Notes under the pieces: generated by a model | Seen by the model: the letters and a program-made list of their open reading frames with translations, nothing else | What the model was told of the DNA's origin: nothing | Database searches by the model: none | Part shown: positions 14,020 to 25,815 of the stretch, in pieces | How positions within the stretch are numbered: position 1 is the first letter of the stretch | Layout of the letters: every line of letters starts with the position of its first letter | Made by a program: the position numbers and the translations under genes | Source: Capitulum mitella | Lineage: Eukaryota; Arthropoda; Thecostraca; Pollicipedomorpha; Pollicipedidae | Length of the DNA stretch: 64,000 nucleotides | Direction of reading: 5' to 3' | NCBI GenBank assembly: GCA_030062745.1 | Contig: CP099841.1 | Span: 11,970,970-12,034,969, forward strand

Positions 14020-14970
14020 CAGGAGAACAGCCGCGGCCCGACCGGCGGACCGTCACCAGCTCGCCGGCCGGGCGTTCGACGGTCCCAGGGCCTGACGAGG
14101 GCGACACCGCCCGCTCACCTTTCGAGTCGCGTCGGCAGGCGTTCAGGGGCGGTCACAGGCGGCTGGGGTGGCGCGCGGGCCGCGCGGCAGGCGGCGGGGC
14201 GCCGGCGGCGGCGCAGGTCAGCGCGCATGACCCGGCCGGACCACGCCTCGACTGGGCGCCGCCAGCTGAACTTCAAAGTCGCACCACCTCGGTATTGATC
14301 AGGCAGCGGTACTACGCCGGCGGGCGGCCGCGGCGGGGCGGGGCGGCCCGGGCCGGGGGCGTCCGATCGATGCCCGGCCGAGACGCGGCGGCGCGCCACG
14401 CAGCGCGCCAGACCGCGTGACGCCGGCCGGCGCCGAAAAAAGCGCGCGCCCGCGGCGGCTGGCGAGGTCACAGCCGGCGGCGGCCGGAGGCGGGGGCGGG
14501 CGGCGCGGCGGGCCGGGCCAGAGGGCGGCTGGCGCGGCCGCGGCCGACGGCGAGCTGTCTGGCCGGACGGCCGCCAGCGGCCGGCCGGCCGGTCCGGCGG
14601 GGCGGGGCTACAGCTTCCGATCCTGACCTCGGGCGTCGGCGCGCGGCCGAGCGGTGTCACCGGGCGCCGCGGCTGCACCGGCTGTGACCCGGGCGCGATG
14701 TCAGAGCGTGTACCGGGCGGCGAGGGGGCGCGCACAAAGCGACGGCCCGCCGGGGGTCCGGCCGGGGTGCGGAGATTCGCGCCTCCCCTGCCCACTCTGA
14801 ATACATTCCGCCGCACTGAATGGAAGACGGTCGGTCTCGCGAACAAAAACAGCGCGTCCGGCACCCCGCTGTCCCCCCCCCCGCGCCGCCAGGGCGCGGA
14901 GCGAGACTCGTTGACCCGCGGCCGGAGAAACCGCCGGCCGTTTGACTGCTGAGTGAAGGAGTCCGCTGAC
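14020..14970. other. CpG-rich island
   Basis: The most GC-dense block in the window, holding a 299-codon minus-strand open frame of Arg/Pro/Ala/Gly-rich low complexity. A length like this is expected by chance at this composition. Confidence 0.4.
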
Positions 14971-15484
14971 TGAGCTACGGGTCGGAGCCTGCGACGAGGC
15001 CGCAACGAGGCCAATCGGCTGCGGCTGAAATCAGACCGGCCCAGGCGACGGTGACTGTGACCGGACCAGGAGCTACGATTAGCCCAGCCTAGCCCATGCT
15101 AAAACTAAACTAACCCAGCTCTCCGAAAGGCGGGCGGCGATTGCGTCTGCTCTGGCCCCTGCGTCAGGCACGACAGTCAATGGCGGCGTCAGGGCAAGGG
15201 CTGGCGATCCCGGGAGGGTATAGGGGCCGTACCCTCCTCCAGTATTCAGGGATCTGAACGTTGGCCTACGGCGATGACCGTAAAGAACCGGTCTGAAATC
15301 CTTATGTGCCCCCTTCCCCTCCCCGACTAATATTTCGGAGATCTCCAGCCATGGGGAGGGCAGCAGGGACAACTGCCCCTAGCTCAGCAAAATTTAACAT
15401 CCATGTGGCAATACATAGAACGAAAAGACTTGGAAATGTCGCTTTCCTCCGCTGTCCAAAATACGTGGCGCAGTCAGGGGTGTA
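14971..15484. other. Unassigned DNA before element F2
   Basis: Falling GC content after the island. Nothing recognisable. Confidence 0.3.
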
Positions 15485-17510
15485 CATAGCCAGGATTCCG
15501 CTCGGGGGGGGGGGGGCAAATCGGATCAAGGGGCCCTCGCCAAAGGCGGATCAAGGAATTCCGCAAGCCGGGGGGGGATGGAGGCGCATGGTCAGCGCGG
15601 GGCCCCATTTTTTTGCCCTTCAAATGTAAAAAATAGCGTAACTTTGTTTTTTACCATATAAAATAACGGAAAAAACTCAAATGCGTCACATTATTTTGGG
15701 AAAATTCTGCGTTTTGTTTTTGAACAATGTCGTCGAAATATGGCAAAAACGGCGAGATTTTAGGCGGTTCCGTCCTTCCGCTCCATTTGAAATGTCGTGT
15801 CTGTATCTGGTCCAGGAGCCCGTCTGTCCCCTCCCCCATCCCGTAGCTTCTGGGGATTTTTTTCAGCTTAGTTTAGGTTCCTTCTTGCAATTACAGGGGC
15901 ACTTTTGGTGGTCATGGGCCGTGTGCCGTGCCAGGACTCTCTACTGGTTTCAGGTTCCTTTTACAGTTTCACCTGTCCTGCGGAACGTCTCAGGTGCTCC
16001 TTTGGCAGTTTCAGGGACACTTCGGACAGTCTAAGAGACCCATCTGGCAGTTTCAGGGACGCTTAAGCCATCTCGGGTTCCCTCCTGTCGTCCCTGGGAC
16101 GTTTTTGCCGTCTAAGGAGCCCCTCAGACACTAAAAAGAACCTCTATAAGTCTTTCTTTGCCGTGACAGAGGCGCCTCTGGCAATCCTGTAGGTACTTTG
16201 GCCGTTTCAGGAACAGTCTGGATGTCTCAAAGTCTTGTAGTTTCAGAGGCCTCTTTGGTCGTCTCAGGCGCCCCTATTGCTAGAGACTTCTAGTTAGCAG
16301 CATCAAAGGTCCCTCTGTACCAGCCTCAGTGGACCCCGTGTGGTCCTGGGTACCCCTCTTATCGTCTCTGGGAAACATTTTTGCCATCTCAGGGGCCCTC
16401 TGGCAGTTACAAAAGACCTTTTGGCAATTCCAGGGCCCCTGTGCAGTGTCATAGGCCCCCTGACCGTCTCCGGTGGTCCCCATGGCAATGTCAAGGGTCT
16501 TCCTCTGTTACATGAGGTACATCTGGCAGTCTTTTAGAGCCCCTTTAGCCGTAACAAGTGGCTTTTATTCGCGATTCAGGGGCATCACTGGCAGTCTCAG
16601 GGGGACCTTGCCGTGCCAGGAGCCAGCTTATTGCATTCCTGGCATGGGGCATATGACACTCGGGGATCCTCTGGCCGTCCAGCGCCCCCATAAAACCCAA
16701 CTACCGTCTCAGAGGCCCTCTTATCGTCTACCTCGCAGGGGCCCTGCGACCTTTTTGGTGGTCACAGGGGTCGTCTGTGGTGAATGGACCCATCGTGCTG
16801 TCTCAGAAACCACTTGACCTTCCCAGGGGCCCCTGACAGCATCAAAAGGTTTTGAAAAGGCCAGTGTAGTTCATTTGTGTCTCCTCTCGAGGTTGAGAAG
16901 GTCACCGACGAATCCTCGTTTAGGGGGCCCCTCTGGCTGGGCAGGGTCTCCTTATGCCGTGCTTTGCGCCCTCTTAAGTTTTCCGTCTCAGGCGCCTCTC
17001 TGGCAATTTTAGCGGTCTCATGGACCTTTTGTCGTGTTGGGGCCCCTTGCGGTTCCAGGGGCTCTTGAAGAGTTTCAAGGGCCCTTCTTTCCATTTTAGG
17101 GGCCATCTTAACGTGTCAGGGTCTCATTAACCCTCCCGGAGGCCCTCTGACTACATCAAGAACCTTCAGTTTGTCACTCACAGGGGCCCCCTAAGGACTC
17201 AGTCATCTTGGCCGTCTCAGGGGCCCTATGAGCCGTCTGGCGGTCTCAGGGACACTCTGCCGTATTGGGTCCTGTTGTGGTCTCAGGGGCCCTTTGGAGG
17301 CTTCAAGGCCCTTTATGCGTCTCAGAGGTCATCTAACCCTCCAGGAGGCCTCCCTTGACTGCATCAAGAACCCGTCAGTGTCTTACAGAGACCCCGTGAA
17401 GCTCAAACGAGGCCCCTTCGGGGCTCCTTTTAAGCCCGACAGGAGCCCCTTCTCAGGCCTCAGACGGTAGGGTCGCCCCAAATGCGCCCGCTTTGAATCC
17501 GCGCCTGGCC
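15485..17510 (-). mobile_element. Family F copy 2, inverted, with empty TTAA site
   Basis: Reverse complement aligns with 2951-6084 minus the B1 insertion: shared stretches include the GGTCCAGGAGCC segment near 15805, the GAGACCGCTAAAA segment and the AGATGACCTCTGAGACGCAT segment. The ends keep the GGATTC/GGATCC motif. About 2.0 kb, the same as F1 without B1. Confidence 0.72.
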
Positions 17511-18190
17511 CTCGTAATCAGCGGGGCCCCATGTGGTTAAAATTTTTGTCGGTTTTTTGAAGGAGTCCCGCTGAAGTGTGAAGGGGGCCATGCTCGCCTG
17601 TAAAGGCGTTCCTGCCGACCCGGCGGATGCCTCTTACAGGTCGGCAGGAACATCTTTGCAGGAAAGCAGGAGCCCCTGAATGATCGTTTAGGGGCCCCTG
17701 CTGGCCAGGGGGGTCACTGCCTGTCTGTAGAGGGCATTCTATCCGCCTGTTAAGGGCATGTGCCGGTCTCTGGAGGCAGGGACAGGGGCCTTCTCCCGGA
17801 CCAAAAGGAGGTTCCCTCAGAGGCTGACAGGGGCCCTTTATGGGCCGACAGGGGGCCCTCCCCAGACAAGCAGTGAACTCCTCTACAAGCTAGCAAGGGC
17901 TCCTAAACGCTCATTCAGACCACGGGCCTTTCTTCATGGCAGACAAAGCCTTCTTGTATATTCGGACTAAGTTTTTTTAGGTTCGTAAACCTTCTTTAAT
18001 GCTTAAAATATCCTTATTTTGCTTTTATGATCTGTTTCGGACAGCGTAAGACGCCATACGGGCGTCTCACGCTATCCAAAGAACTGGGGCCTTCGGCCAC
18101 GAGGGGTCCCGCTCGGACGCCAGGGGGCCCCGCTTGGCATCGGGGGGAGGGGTCTCATGGCTCCTTTAGTCTCTCTTGGCTACGCCACTG
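17511..18190. mobile_element. Related GGGGCCCC-rich element with two hairpins
   Basis: Same style as family F but with a different degenerate unit (around CAGGGGCCCCTGCTGGCC). It contains a perfect 13-bp hairpin (17608-17620 with 17639-17651) and a near-perfect 17-bp one (about 18038-18077). It ends near a TGGCTACGCCACTG tail at about 18178. Boundaries are approximate. Confidence 0.45.
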
Positions 18191-18559
18191 GGTGCCGCCA
18201 CTGACGGCGGCTACGTTTGCACGTAAAGTTCCCAGTAGTGCCTGTAAGTTTTTATGTTTTGATGGACGGGATAGATATGGTGACAGCCAAAACCACAAAT
18301 GCCCAAAAAGTCCCAAAGAGCGCGCCACGAAGACACGAGTCAGGCACATGCCTTCTTGTCCAAGACAAGTGGTTCTGTATAAGGGTCTGTGCCGCAAAGC
18401 TCCCGGTGACTTAAAAAAAATTGATCGTTTCCTCAGCCAGGACAGAAAAGATATACGGAGCCTTTGTGTCTCACACTTTTAAACATTCACCTTAAAGTGT
18501 TGAGGGAAATAGTCCTAAACCTGTTGGCACCCATCCCGAGCCGCATCTTTCAGTCGGTT

Positions 18560-18865
18560 ACAGTGATTATGCGTTTTCGACACCAAACGGCCATGCCAGC
18601 CGGAAGCCGCAGCACCCTGACCGAACGGACGCCATCAGCACGGCCCGGCGGTCAGATGTTCGCAGTCCACGCCGGAGCACCGTGACCGGTATGTCCCTCG
18701 GAAATCCCGATAAGCATCTTGTCACGCGCCCAGAGGCCTCGCCCGGCACCGGGGTGAGCCGGCGTATCAAGCCTGACGTCCGCCGCGGCCGAGACGACCG
18801 CGGCGCACCGCCATTTTGGCCGCCCTGCAGCCGCGCACCGGCTGCGCGAGGTAATCTCGTTCTTG
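18560..18865. other. Small CpG-rich island
   Basis: Between the GGGGCCCC-rich element and the hAT-like MITE. No motif or gene is recognised. Confidence 0.3.
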
Positions 18866-18884
18866 TGATGGGCGAAAGCTCGTC

Positions 18885-19236
18885 CACTGGCGGACCCAGG
18901 AGGGGGCATCTCGGTCATGCCCCCCAGCTGCGATTAGGAGGGGGCCATATAACATTTGGTATCCCCAAAACACATGGCTATTACTACACAGACTTTGAAG
19001 TCGCTGGACACTCCGAACCCATCGGCCAGAGTCTTCAAGCCCCCCCCCCCTTCCGTCGCTGACTCGCTGACCCACCATCCATACCCAGTCGCTGAAGTCA
19101 CTGGGCACTTCAAACCCACGGCCAGCGTCATCCCCCCCCCCCTCCCGGATCGCTGACTCGCCGGCCTACCATCAATACTCAGCAAATTCTAATTTTCCCC
19201 TCCCCCAAAAAACGAGCTGCTGGTTCCGCCTCTACC
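18885..19236. mobile_element. Short hAT-like MITE with internal duplication
   Basis: Left end ACTGGCGGACCCAGGAGG and right end complementary to AGAGGCGGAACCAGCAG form inverted termini. Inside, a unit of about 95 bp (from about 18997 and about 19094) is present twice, each with a poly-C run and GCTGACTCGC. Confidence 0.55.
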
Positions 19237-20292
19237 TCTAAACAGGGATTTGGGTTGGGATCGCAGAATTCAAATCATCTACCATCAAGGCGATTGTAGG
19301 AAACAAAGGATGGCGTGGGTTACAAACTGCACACAGAGAAATGTGGTCAGATGATTGATTACGAGGGTTTAGAGGCGCACCGGCTTCGTGGTTATACAGC
19401 GCCCATAACTTATTTAAGTGGTTCCATTAACAAAAGTCACGACGACTGACATATTCCATCAATGGAACGTGACAAAAGCATACCGAAACAGAAATGTTTG
19501 CTACAAGAGAAGAATGCATGCAGGAAAGAAAACACAGGTGTCTAGTGAGGTGCATACACTGCAAAAACCGATATCAGACGAAACCGGAACACCTATCTCG
19601 TTTTTTACAATGAGAGTCGTCTCCTAGCAAATCCAGCATAGTAACAAATGGCGCATAATGCTCAAAGTGACTGTATTCAAAGCTTCCACAGAACTAACCT
19701 ATCACTGCGTAAATCAGAAAAAAATCGAAAAGTGTTTGTTTCAATGTCGTTAAGCATAGAGCTGTTCGTGCTGTGGGTCACCCTTCATGCCCGAAATAAA
19801 ATCCTTCAGGCAGCCTTGAGTTTGGACAAGCATTCCGACTCTGATGTCATGCTTCTGGTATTTTAAAGTGACGCGATTTATTTGCCAGAATCCGTCCTTT
19901 CACGACACAGAAAAATTCGGTTTGGTCATCGAACATGACAGCGGGCCGTTTGCTAGTTGTTTCAGCTGACAGCAATGGCAGATTAAGGAGATGGTGTCGA
20001 CTTGATGCGCTTCTTTGCCAGCCTGTATCGCTCAGTTACGTAATGTTTCAAAACGTCATGATCTGCCATGTAATGCATGCCATTGCTGGTCCGTGAGCAG
20101 GTATAACTGGGTGGTGCTTAGGTACTTTCTGAAATTAGATAAAGCAACGCCATTCATCTAGCTGCAAACCGTCGTATGAAATGAACCGGCATTAATATGA
20201 AATGAATTAACATTATTAAAAAAAGAATGGTAATATGTACTTTGTACAGCCAACAGACGACAAGCTAGCGGCCGCTTATGTGTATAGCCAAC

Positions 20293-20328
<36 letters not shown>

Positions 20329-22135
20329 CAAGACAGACAGACAGACAGACAGACCTTAGCAAAGAAAAGTAACGCAGACAGACAGTCTATAGCAAAGGAG
20401 AGTAACATCTAAGTCACGTAATCAACCAGATGTTTAGCACTGATTGGTGCATGATCAGCTGTGCGCTTAAGACAAAAACAAAGAGCTCAGTGGAGCTTAA
20501 GCTTTGTGTCATGGACTTGATGAACATCGTTGTCTGGACATAGTAATACAGTCCAAGTAATAACCTTTTGCTTTTCAATTTCAACATTGTATTCCTTCCA
20601 CCACTTTCAGCATTTAGATGAGTTTACCGTCCGCGTGCTGCAGCACACCTAAACTTAAACTGGCGAAGGGAAGTCTTATTTTTTGAATTATACGTCGTTC
20701 ATGGAACAGTAGGTTTTAGCCGATATATTTCGACAATGAGGAGGCACGTGGAGAATGTCCAATCCAGAATGTGTAGGCTTCAAGAAAAACGCACAGGTAA
20801 TAACTGAGAAATGCCCAAATCGTCCGACCGATATCGTTCATCAGTGTCGTTTGATATTGTTCAGTTTTTCACGAAGATACTTTCCGGGTCTATTTTTCTT
20901 GACTCATACCTAATCTTACTTTTTACTGTTTTTCACGTCGTATGCATTCAGCTCAGCATAAAAATAGTCTTGTTAAATCGAGTAAGACTTTTTCAGGAAT
21001 TTGATCCCACGAACGATGTGGACAATGCTTGTCTTTTGGACCACCATTTACCGTCCTGCTCCCTCTTCCCACTCGAGACGCAAAAGTTTGACGGAGGAAA
21101 TATACGCATCACCTATTGGATCAACGGTTGAAGAAGTCAGCCAGTGCGAGGACTAGGTACGCTGCTTGTTTCGATAACTGAAATGCGGTAGTCTACTGCC
21201 GATGGACGTGCCCTCATATTCGCATGAGCATCACGAATTCAACTGCGTTTCGTCAAAAACGTTGTCTGATTGTTCAGGTTTTCAGCTCCATCTATACATT
21301 ACTAGAGTAACTAGCACAAATCTCTGACAAGGAGTTTCTGGTGCTAGTGCTTGCAGCCTAAAAGCTGACGTATAGATGGCGGCAACGTCAGCAGCCTCAA
21401 GCGGCTGAGTGGCGGTTGAATGCCGTTCGACGTTTTTCGAGCTTAAAATTAGGCAAGACTATTGTGCAATTTTCAGGCTGCTTGAAGCGATGAGTGGAAG
21501 ACATGGAAATGCAGGGATCGATTCTGAAGAATCGATGCCGGCGTACTTCGATATTCACGTGAGCTGCGCGTGCATGCTTCGACGGTTATCAAGCGGCTAC
21601 TAGAAGCTCTCCTTTAACGGAGAGTTTTCGAGGAGCTCCAATCTCTGTGTGATTTTAAGCCATAAGGAAATCCTGCGACGTCATCGAGCAGATTTGACAT
21701 CAACCTTATTGTGCTGGATAGCTTTTGTTGTCAATGACATAGGCAATGATGGAAAATAGCCGTTTCGGGCTAAAAGATTCCACGACACGAAACCGGCACT
21801 AGCACAGGCGACGCCAGAACTGTTAGTCGAGTCCCACGTGCAGCAAAAAGTAAGCGTAGTAAAAGAAACATAAAACAAGGACGAACCGTGTTCACTTTGA
21901 ACGAGTGTCGGGAGTCGTGAGATCACTAAAAACATGACATTATTTTACTACCAACTGATTTTTACTTTCAGCCTGAACCGCACTTACGACGACCGCCAAC
22001 GTTTTTGCTGCCCTGTCTATGGGCTGAAAGCTATCGAACATGGTACAGTGAAATCATTGCTAGACCGAGCGATTACACTGATCTTCGCAGGGCAAAAAAG
22101 CAAAGAAATTGACGAACAGCTGTTTCTAGGCTCGA
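19237..22135. other. Unassigned intergenic DNA
   Basis: AT-rich, with one AG/GACA microsatellite. The 106-codon frame at 20811-21131 is hydrophobic but AT-rich and has no family signature, so it is not called. Confidence 0.3.
20297..20353 (+). repeat. (AG)n then (GACA)n microsatellite
   Basis: A perfect AG run passes into a GACA tetramer run. Confidence 0.95.
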
Positions 22136-23362
22136 TTAACCCGCCCCCGACTGGAGGGGGGGCCGGTTAATTGCACCCCTGAGGTTTTTCCCTAGATTGC
22201 GAGAGAACAAATGAACGCATCGCCACGAAACTTTGTGCTCCCTTTGCTTGATCATTTTTACACCTTGTATACAACTTTTGACTTCGGGTCAAATAAGGTG
22301 TCTAACCTAGGTCAGGTCAAATGAACCCATGTCCAAAAAAGTTTAGCGCCCTGTAACTTTTTCGCAAAACATGATGTCACAATAAAACCTTCCAGAGTTG
22401 GAGATTTTGATAAATGTAACAAAGCTGCTATCTCGGATTTTGCTGGAATGTCCGGGTCATTGACCTAAGGTCAAGCCCGTTTTCAACATACGTCGTCATT
22501 TTTTCGAGAATTGACGGATTTTTTTAAACAATTTGAGTGTGGGGAGATCCTGACATCCAGTTTCTGTCAATGGGCAAAGCTGCGAGGACTTTGGACCACT
22601 GACCTGAGATCACTGTTATCAGTCACCCCACGAATAACTGTTATGAGTCAAAATGCATTGCCATCAAAATCGGCGATGAATGACTCAGATCAGGTTGAAA
22701 CTAGCAGAACTAGCTCGCACAGCTGCGACTAATACCAGGAAGTTTAAAAAGTTTCAAAAAGTTGCATATTTTGAGAATTAACAGACTTGCGAATAAAGCT
22801 CCACCAATTGTGTGGACTGACAATTACTAAGTCTTTCCAAAATTCAAGCATGAGGAATCATTCCAAGAATCACTAGGATCAAGCAACAGCACTTGGAATG
22901 ACATGTTTTGCAAAAATAACAGGACGCCAAAATTAGTTCCCGTTAATTTCATACCATCTTCGTCGGCGGCGCCCGCCTTGCAGCGTTGCGAAAATCACCG
23001 TGTCTTTAACCCAACGTTTCCGTGTACATATCAAGCAAATCAGAGAAATTAGGCTTGTATCGGCATCTGCGGACTTCCATCTGTTCTCTAGTGCCTTTAT
23101 CTAGACTTTATTAGCCACAGCCTTTGGGACTCAGGCCGTTTTGCAGTCGGCTATGAGAAAACATATGTAAGGCGCAAATGGCCAACATATTATTCAAAAC
23201 TAAAAATGGGACCAGCTTCGAGCTCTACTCGTCACGAGCTTTCCAACGGTGTGCTTATTTTTATCATGCGACCAGCCGTTCGTGAATTAGATGGGGGCGG
23301 TCCACCGCCCCGCATCTCAGTCGAGCGTGCATGGTGGCGACCCACAGTCAGGCGTGGGTTAA
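22136..23362 (+). mobile_element. Element C1: TTAA-flanked non-autonomous transposon
   Basis: TTAA at 22136-22139 and 23359-23362; left end CCCGCCCCCGACTGGAGG, right end complementary to CCCACGCCTGACTG. Internal sequence matches C2 (inverted) and C3. No transposase frame. Confidence 0.78.
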
Positions 23363-23754
23363 TAGAAGGGAATGCAATATCTAATCCTACAACGACAGGG
23401 CCAGGTCAGGTCGTCACAAAGTAGCAGATTCGTGTCGCATGCAGATCTCATTCTGTAAGGCACAATGAGATCCTTTAGAATGAACCAATGTTGTGTCTAG
23501 AGCAAAATCACTCAGCTCTAAAAAAAAACTGAGCAACGAGGTCAGGATTTGCGCAACAGCGGCGTTACGCAAACTGAACTCAGTAGCTGTTTGTTCATGC
23601 AACATGCAGCTGCCAGTTGTTACACTGCCGTCTTGCTTCCTTTTGTTGTGATCTTAAAGCGTGCAATATATTTCTGCCAATCACATGCGGTGCGTCTCCA
23701 CACCACGGGCACTGGATCACTATATCAACCCGCGCAGTGGAAGGGGGTTTCGCG

Positions 23755-24992
23755 CTAACGCGCACTGGAAGGAGGTCCAAAAGGACCCCCCACTGAGCTT
23801 GGAAACGGGAAAAGCTAGAGACATGAAACTTTGTGGACAGAGTATAGTCGTGACGATTTATATTGTGTGTAATTTTTACGACCTTAGGTCAATATCTGCA
23901 AGGTCAAATGTGGTCGGAAACATCGACCTTGGACATTTTCTCTGCCCGTAAAGGCCACTCCGTGCAGCTTTTCGAACGAAACAGAAAAAGGGTGTTTGAG
24001 CGTTAAAACGTGGAATACGACAACTTCCACTCATTTGACGTCTCGACTGAGGACTTCGGGCCGAGGTCATGCCAGGTCATTGACTTATGCCATTTTCTTC
24101 GTCATTTTCTCATCTTTTGCAGATCAGATTTCGAGCAATACGGGGTAGCGTGAGTGTAAATGAGGGCGCTACACGCAACTTTTGACACATTTTCAGTGAA
24201 AGTAGGCAACATCGGTACATTTCATCACTTTCAGCGTTTATATTTATTTATGTATGTATATGTATATATGAATATACATGTGAGTGTCAACGTGCCAAAC
24301 GTGTTTTTAGTAGGGTTTTTGAATGCATATTTAATACAAATCGACATATTGGAAAGCAAATCTGAACCAGGTCACAGGATACTTGACCTTGACCTTGACC
24401 TTTGATGACCTTGACCTTCACTGACCCTGGTATATGTAAGCGTATCAGTGCGCGCACACGTGTTTTTATTAGGGTCCTTGAAAGCATATTTCATACAAAC
24501 CGACATGTTGCGAGGCAAATCTGGATCGGGCCACAAGTTGGTTGATCTTGACCTGTGATGACCTTGACCCTTATTGACCCTATATTTGCTCTTGGCACAT
24601 CCATCACTTATGCCCGCATGACGCCGCCTGATTGTGTTCAAGCGGTAATCTTAGGTAGAACGGCCGACCGTTATTTTCGTTATGTTTGCTTTACTTCAAA
24701 CGTTTGAAACCTCACAAGGGTTAGGCCGATTTTTTATTTTTCTGCGTCAATCATGTCCTTCAATTTTAAATTTTAGTATTTATTAAGTTTTAGTATTATA
24801 TATATATATTTAGTATTAAAATATAAATATTTTAAATAAAATAAATTTAAATCCTTCAATTTTAAAGAGTTATTCAATTGCCGTAAATGTGACAAAGTAG
24901 CTGCAGCCAGCTCCGATCCGTTCTCGAAATTTTCAAAAAGAACAGGTAGAGGGAGGGGGCACAAAAAGACCTCCTTCTAGTGCGTGTGTTAA
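23755..24992. mobile_element. Element E: TIR element with ACTxGAAGGAGGTC ends
   Basis: Left CTAACGCGCACTGGAAGGAG and right, in reverse, TTAACACACGCACTAGAAGG, both continuing AGGTC, give inverted termini of about 25 bp. TTAA at 24989-24992; the left one appears mutated to CTAA. A unit of about 159 bp (from about 24300 and 24460) is duplicated in tandem and contains strings of TGACCTTGACC. Confidence 0.65.
24240..24285 (+). repeat. TATG/TATA microsatellite inside element E
   Basis: Run of TTTA, TATG and TATA units. Confidence 0.7.
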
Positions 24993-25169
24993 TAGCGAGA
25001 TTTTTTTGCATGGCTACAACTCTGTTGCTAACTTTATGAATCTATGATTGTGAGCAAGCAAGCATTGATGCTTATGTCCTTTTTACGAGTGAATCCACCA
25101 TCAGCTGCCGACCGTTCCAGTACCTTTATTTGTTCGGTCAGTTCCGATCAACCTGTTTTTCTTAGAGCT

Positions 25170-25780
25170 CGGATGCTCCCACGTTATCGAGGTCGGCAGA
25201 GTTCGCTCTCTGCCAGCCCTCTGCTCCCAGAGGAACCGACCACCTGTCCACTGCCGGAGAGGTCTCAGGTACCAGGCAACACCAACATAGGACGCCGGCA
25301 GAGGACCAAGGCAGAGCACGACGGCAGAAAGCACCGCAGAGACGCCGGGCAGAAGGCGCCGGCGGACGGCCTCGGAGACGAGCGGCAGAGCGCAGCGGCA
25401 GAGGAAGCCCGCAGAGAACGTCTGCAGAGGACTGGGCAGCGTCGCTCCGACCGGCGCTCCAGCCTCGGGACCCAGCGGTCGTCACAGGGCCGACCGGCGA
25501 CCGTGGCGCCGCCGCTGGACCCGCTGCGACCTCAGCCGGCCGCCGGGGCTGCAGGGCCGGGCCGGACCGCCGATAGTCGGCCGCGTCACCGCCCGTCCGG
25601 GGAACGGCGGCAGCTGGAGACAGCCGAGCCGCCGCCCGCGGCCGCCACAGTCAGACGGGCAGAGCTGGCGGCGGTTCGGGCTCGTCGGCAACTCGAACAG
25701 CGCCGACTCCACCGGAGCAGGCGGACTACGTCGGCGCGGAGTCACCCAGCGAGTCCTGACTCGCGACTCACCGGAGTCAT
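25170..25780. promoter_or_regulatory. CpG-rich island and probable 5' leader of SP1
   Basis: GC-rich DNA immediately upstream of the SP1 start, with the hexamer GCAGAG or a near match recurring many times between about 25195 and 25440. The frame of the SP1 ATG stays open back to an ATG at 25044, giving a potential 246-residue basic extension. Composition suggests leader sequence, not protein. Confidence 0.35.
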
Positions 25781-25781
25781 C

Positions 25782-25815
25782 ATGTGGCTGTCAGTGGTTC
25801 TGAGTCTAATTTCGG
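25782..25815 (+). CDS. SP1 exon 1 (signal peptide)
   Basis: Codes MWLSVVLSLIS and the first base of an Ala codon, then a donor G|GTCAGT. Phase 1 matches the acceptor at 27011-27012. The small hydrophobic exon sits at the 3' edge of a CpG-rich island. Confidence 0.75.

Noticed and set aside
14115..15014. 299-codon minus-strand open frame
   Set aside because: Arg/Pro/Ala/Gly-rich low complexity in a very GC-rich island where stop codons are rare; no motif and equivalent frames exist on the other strand.
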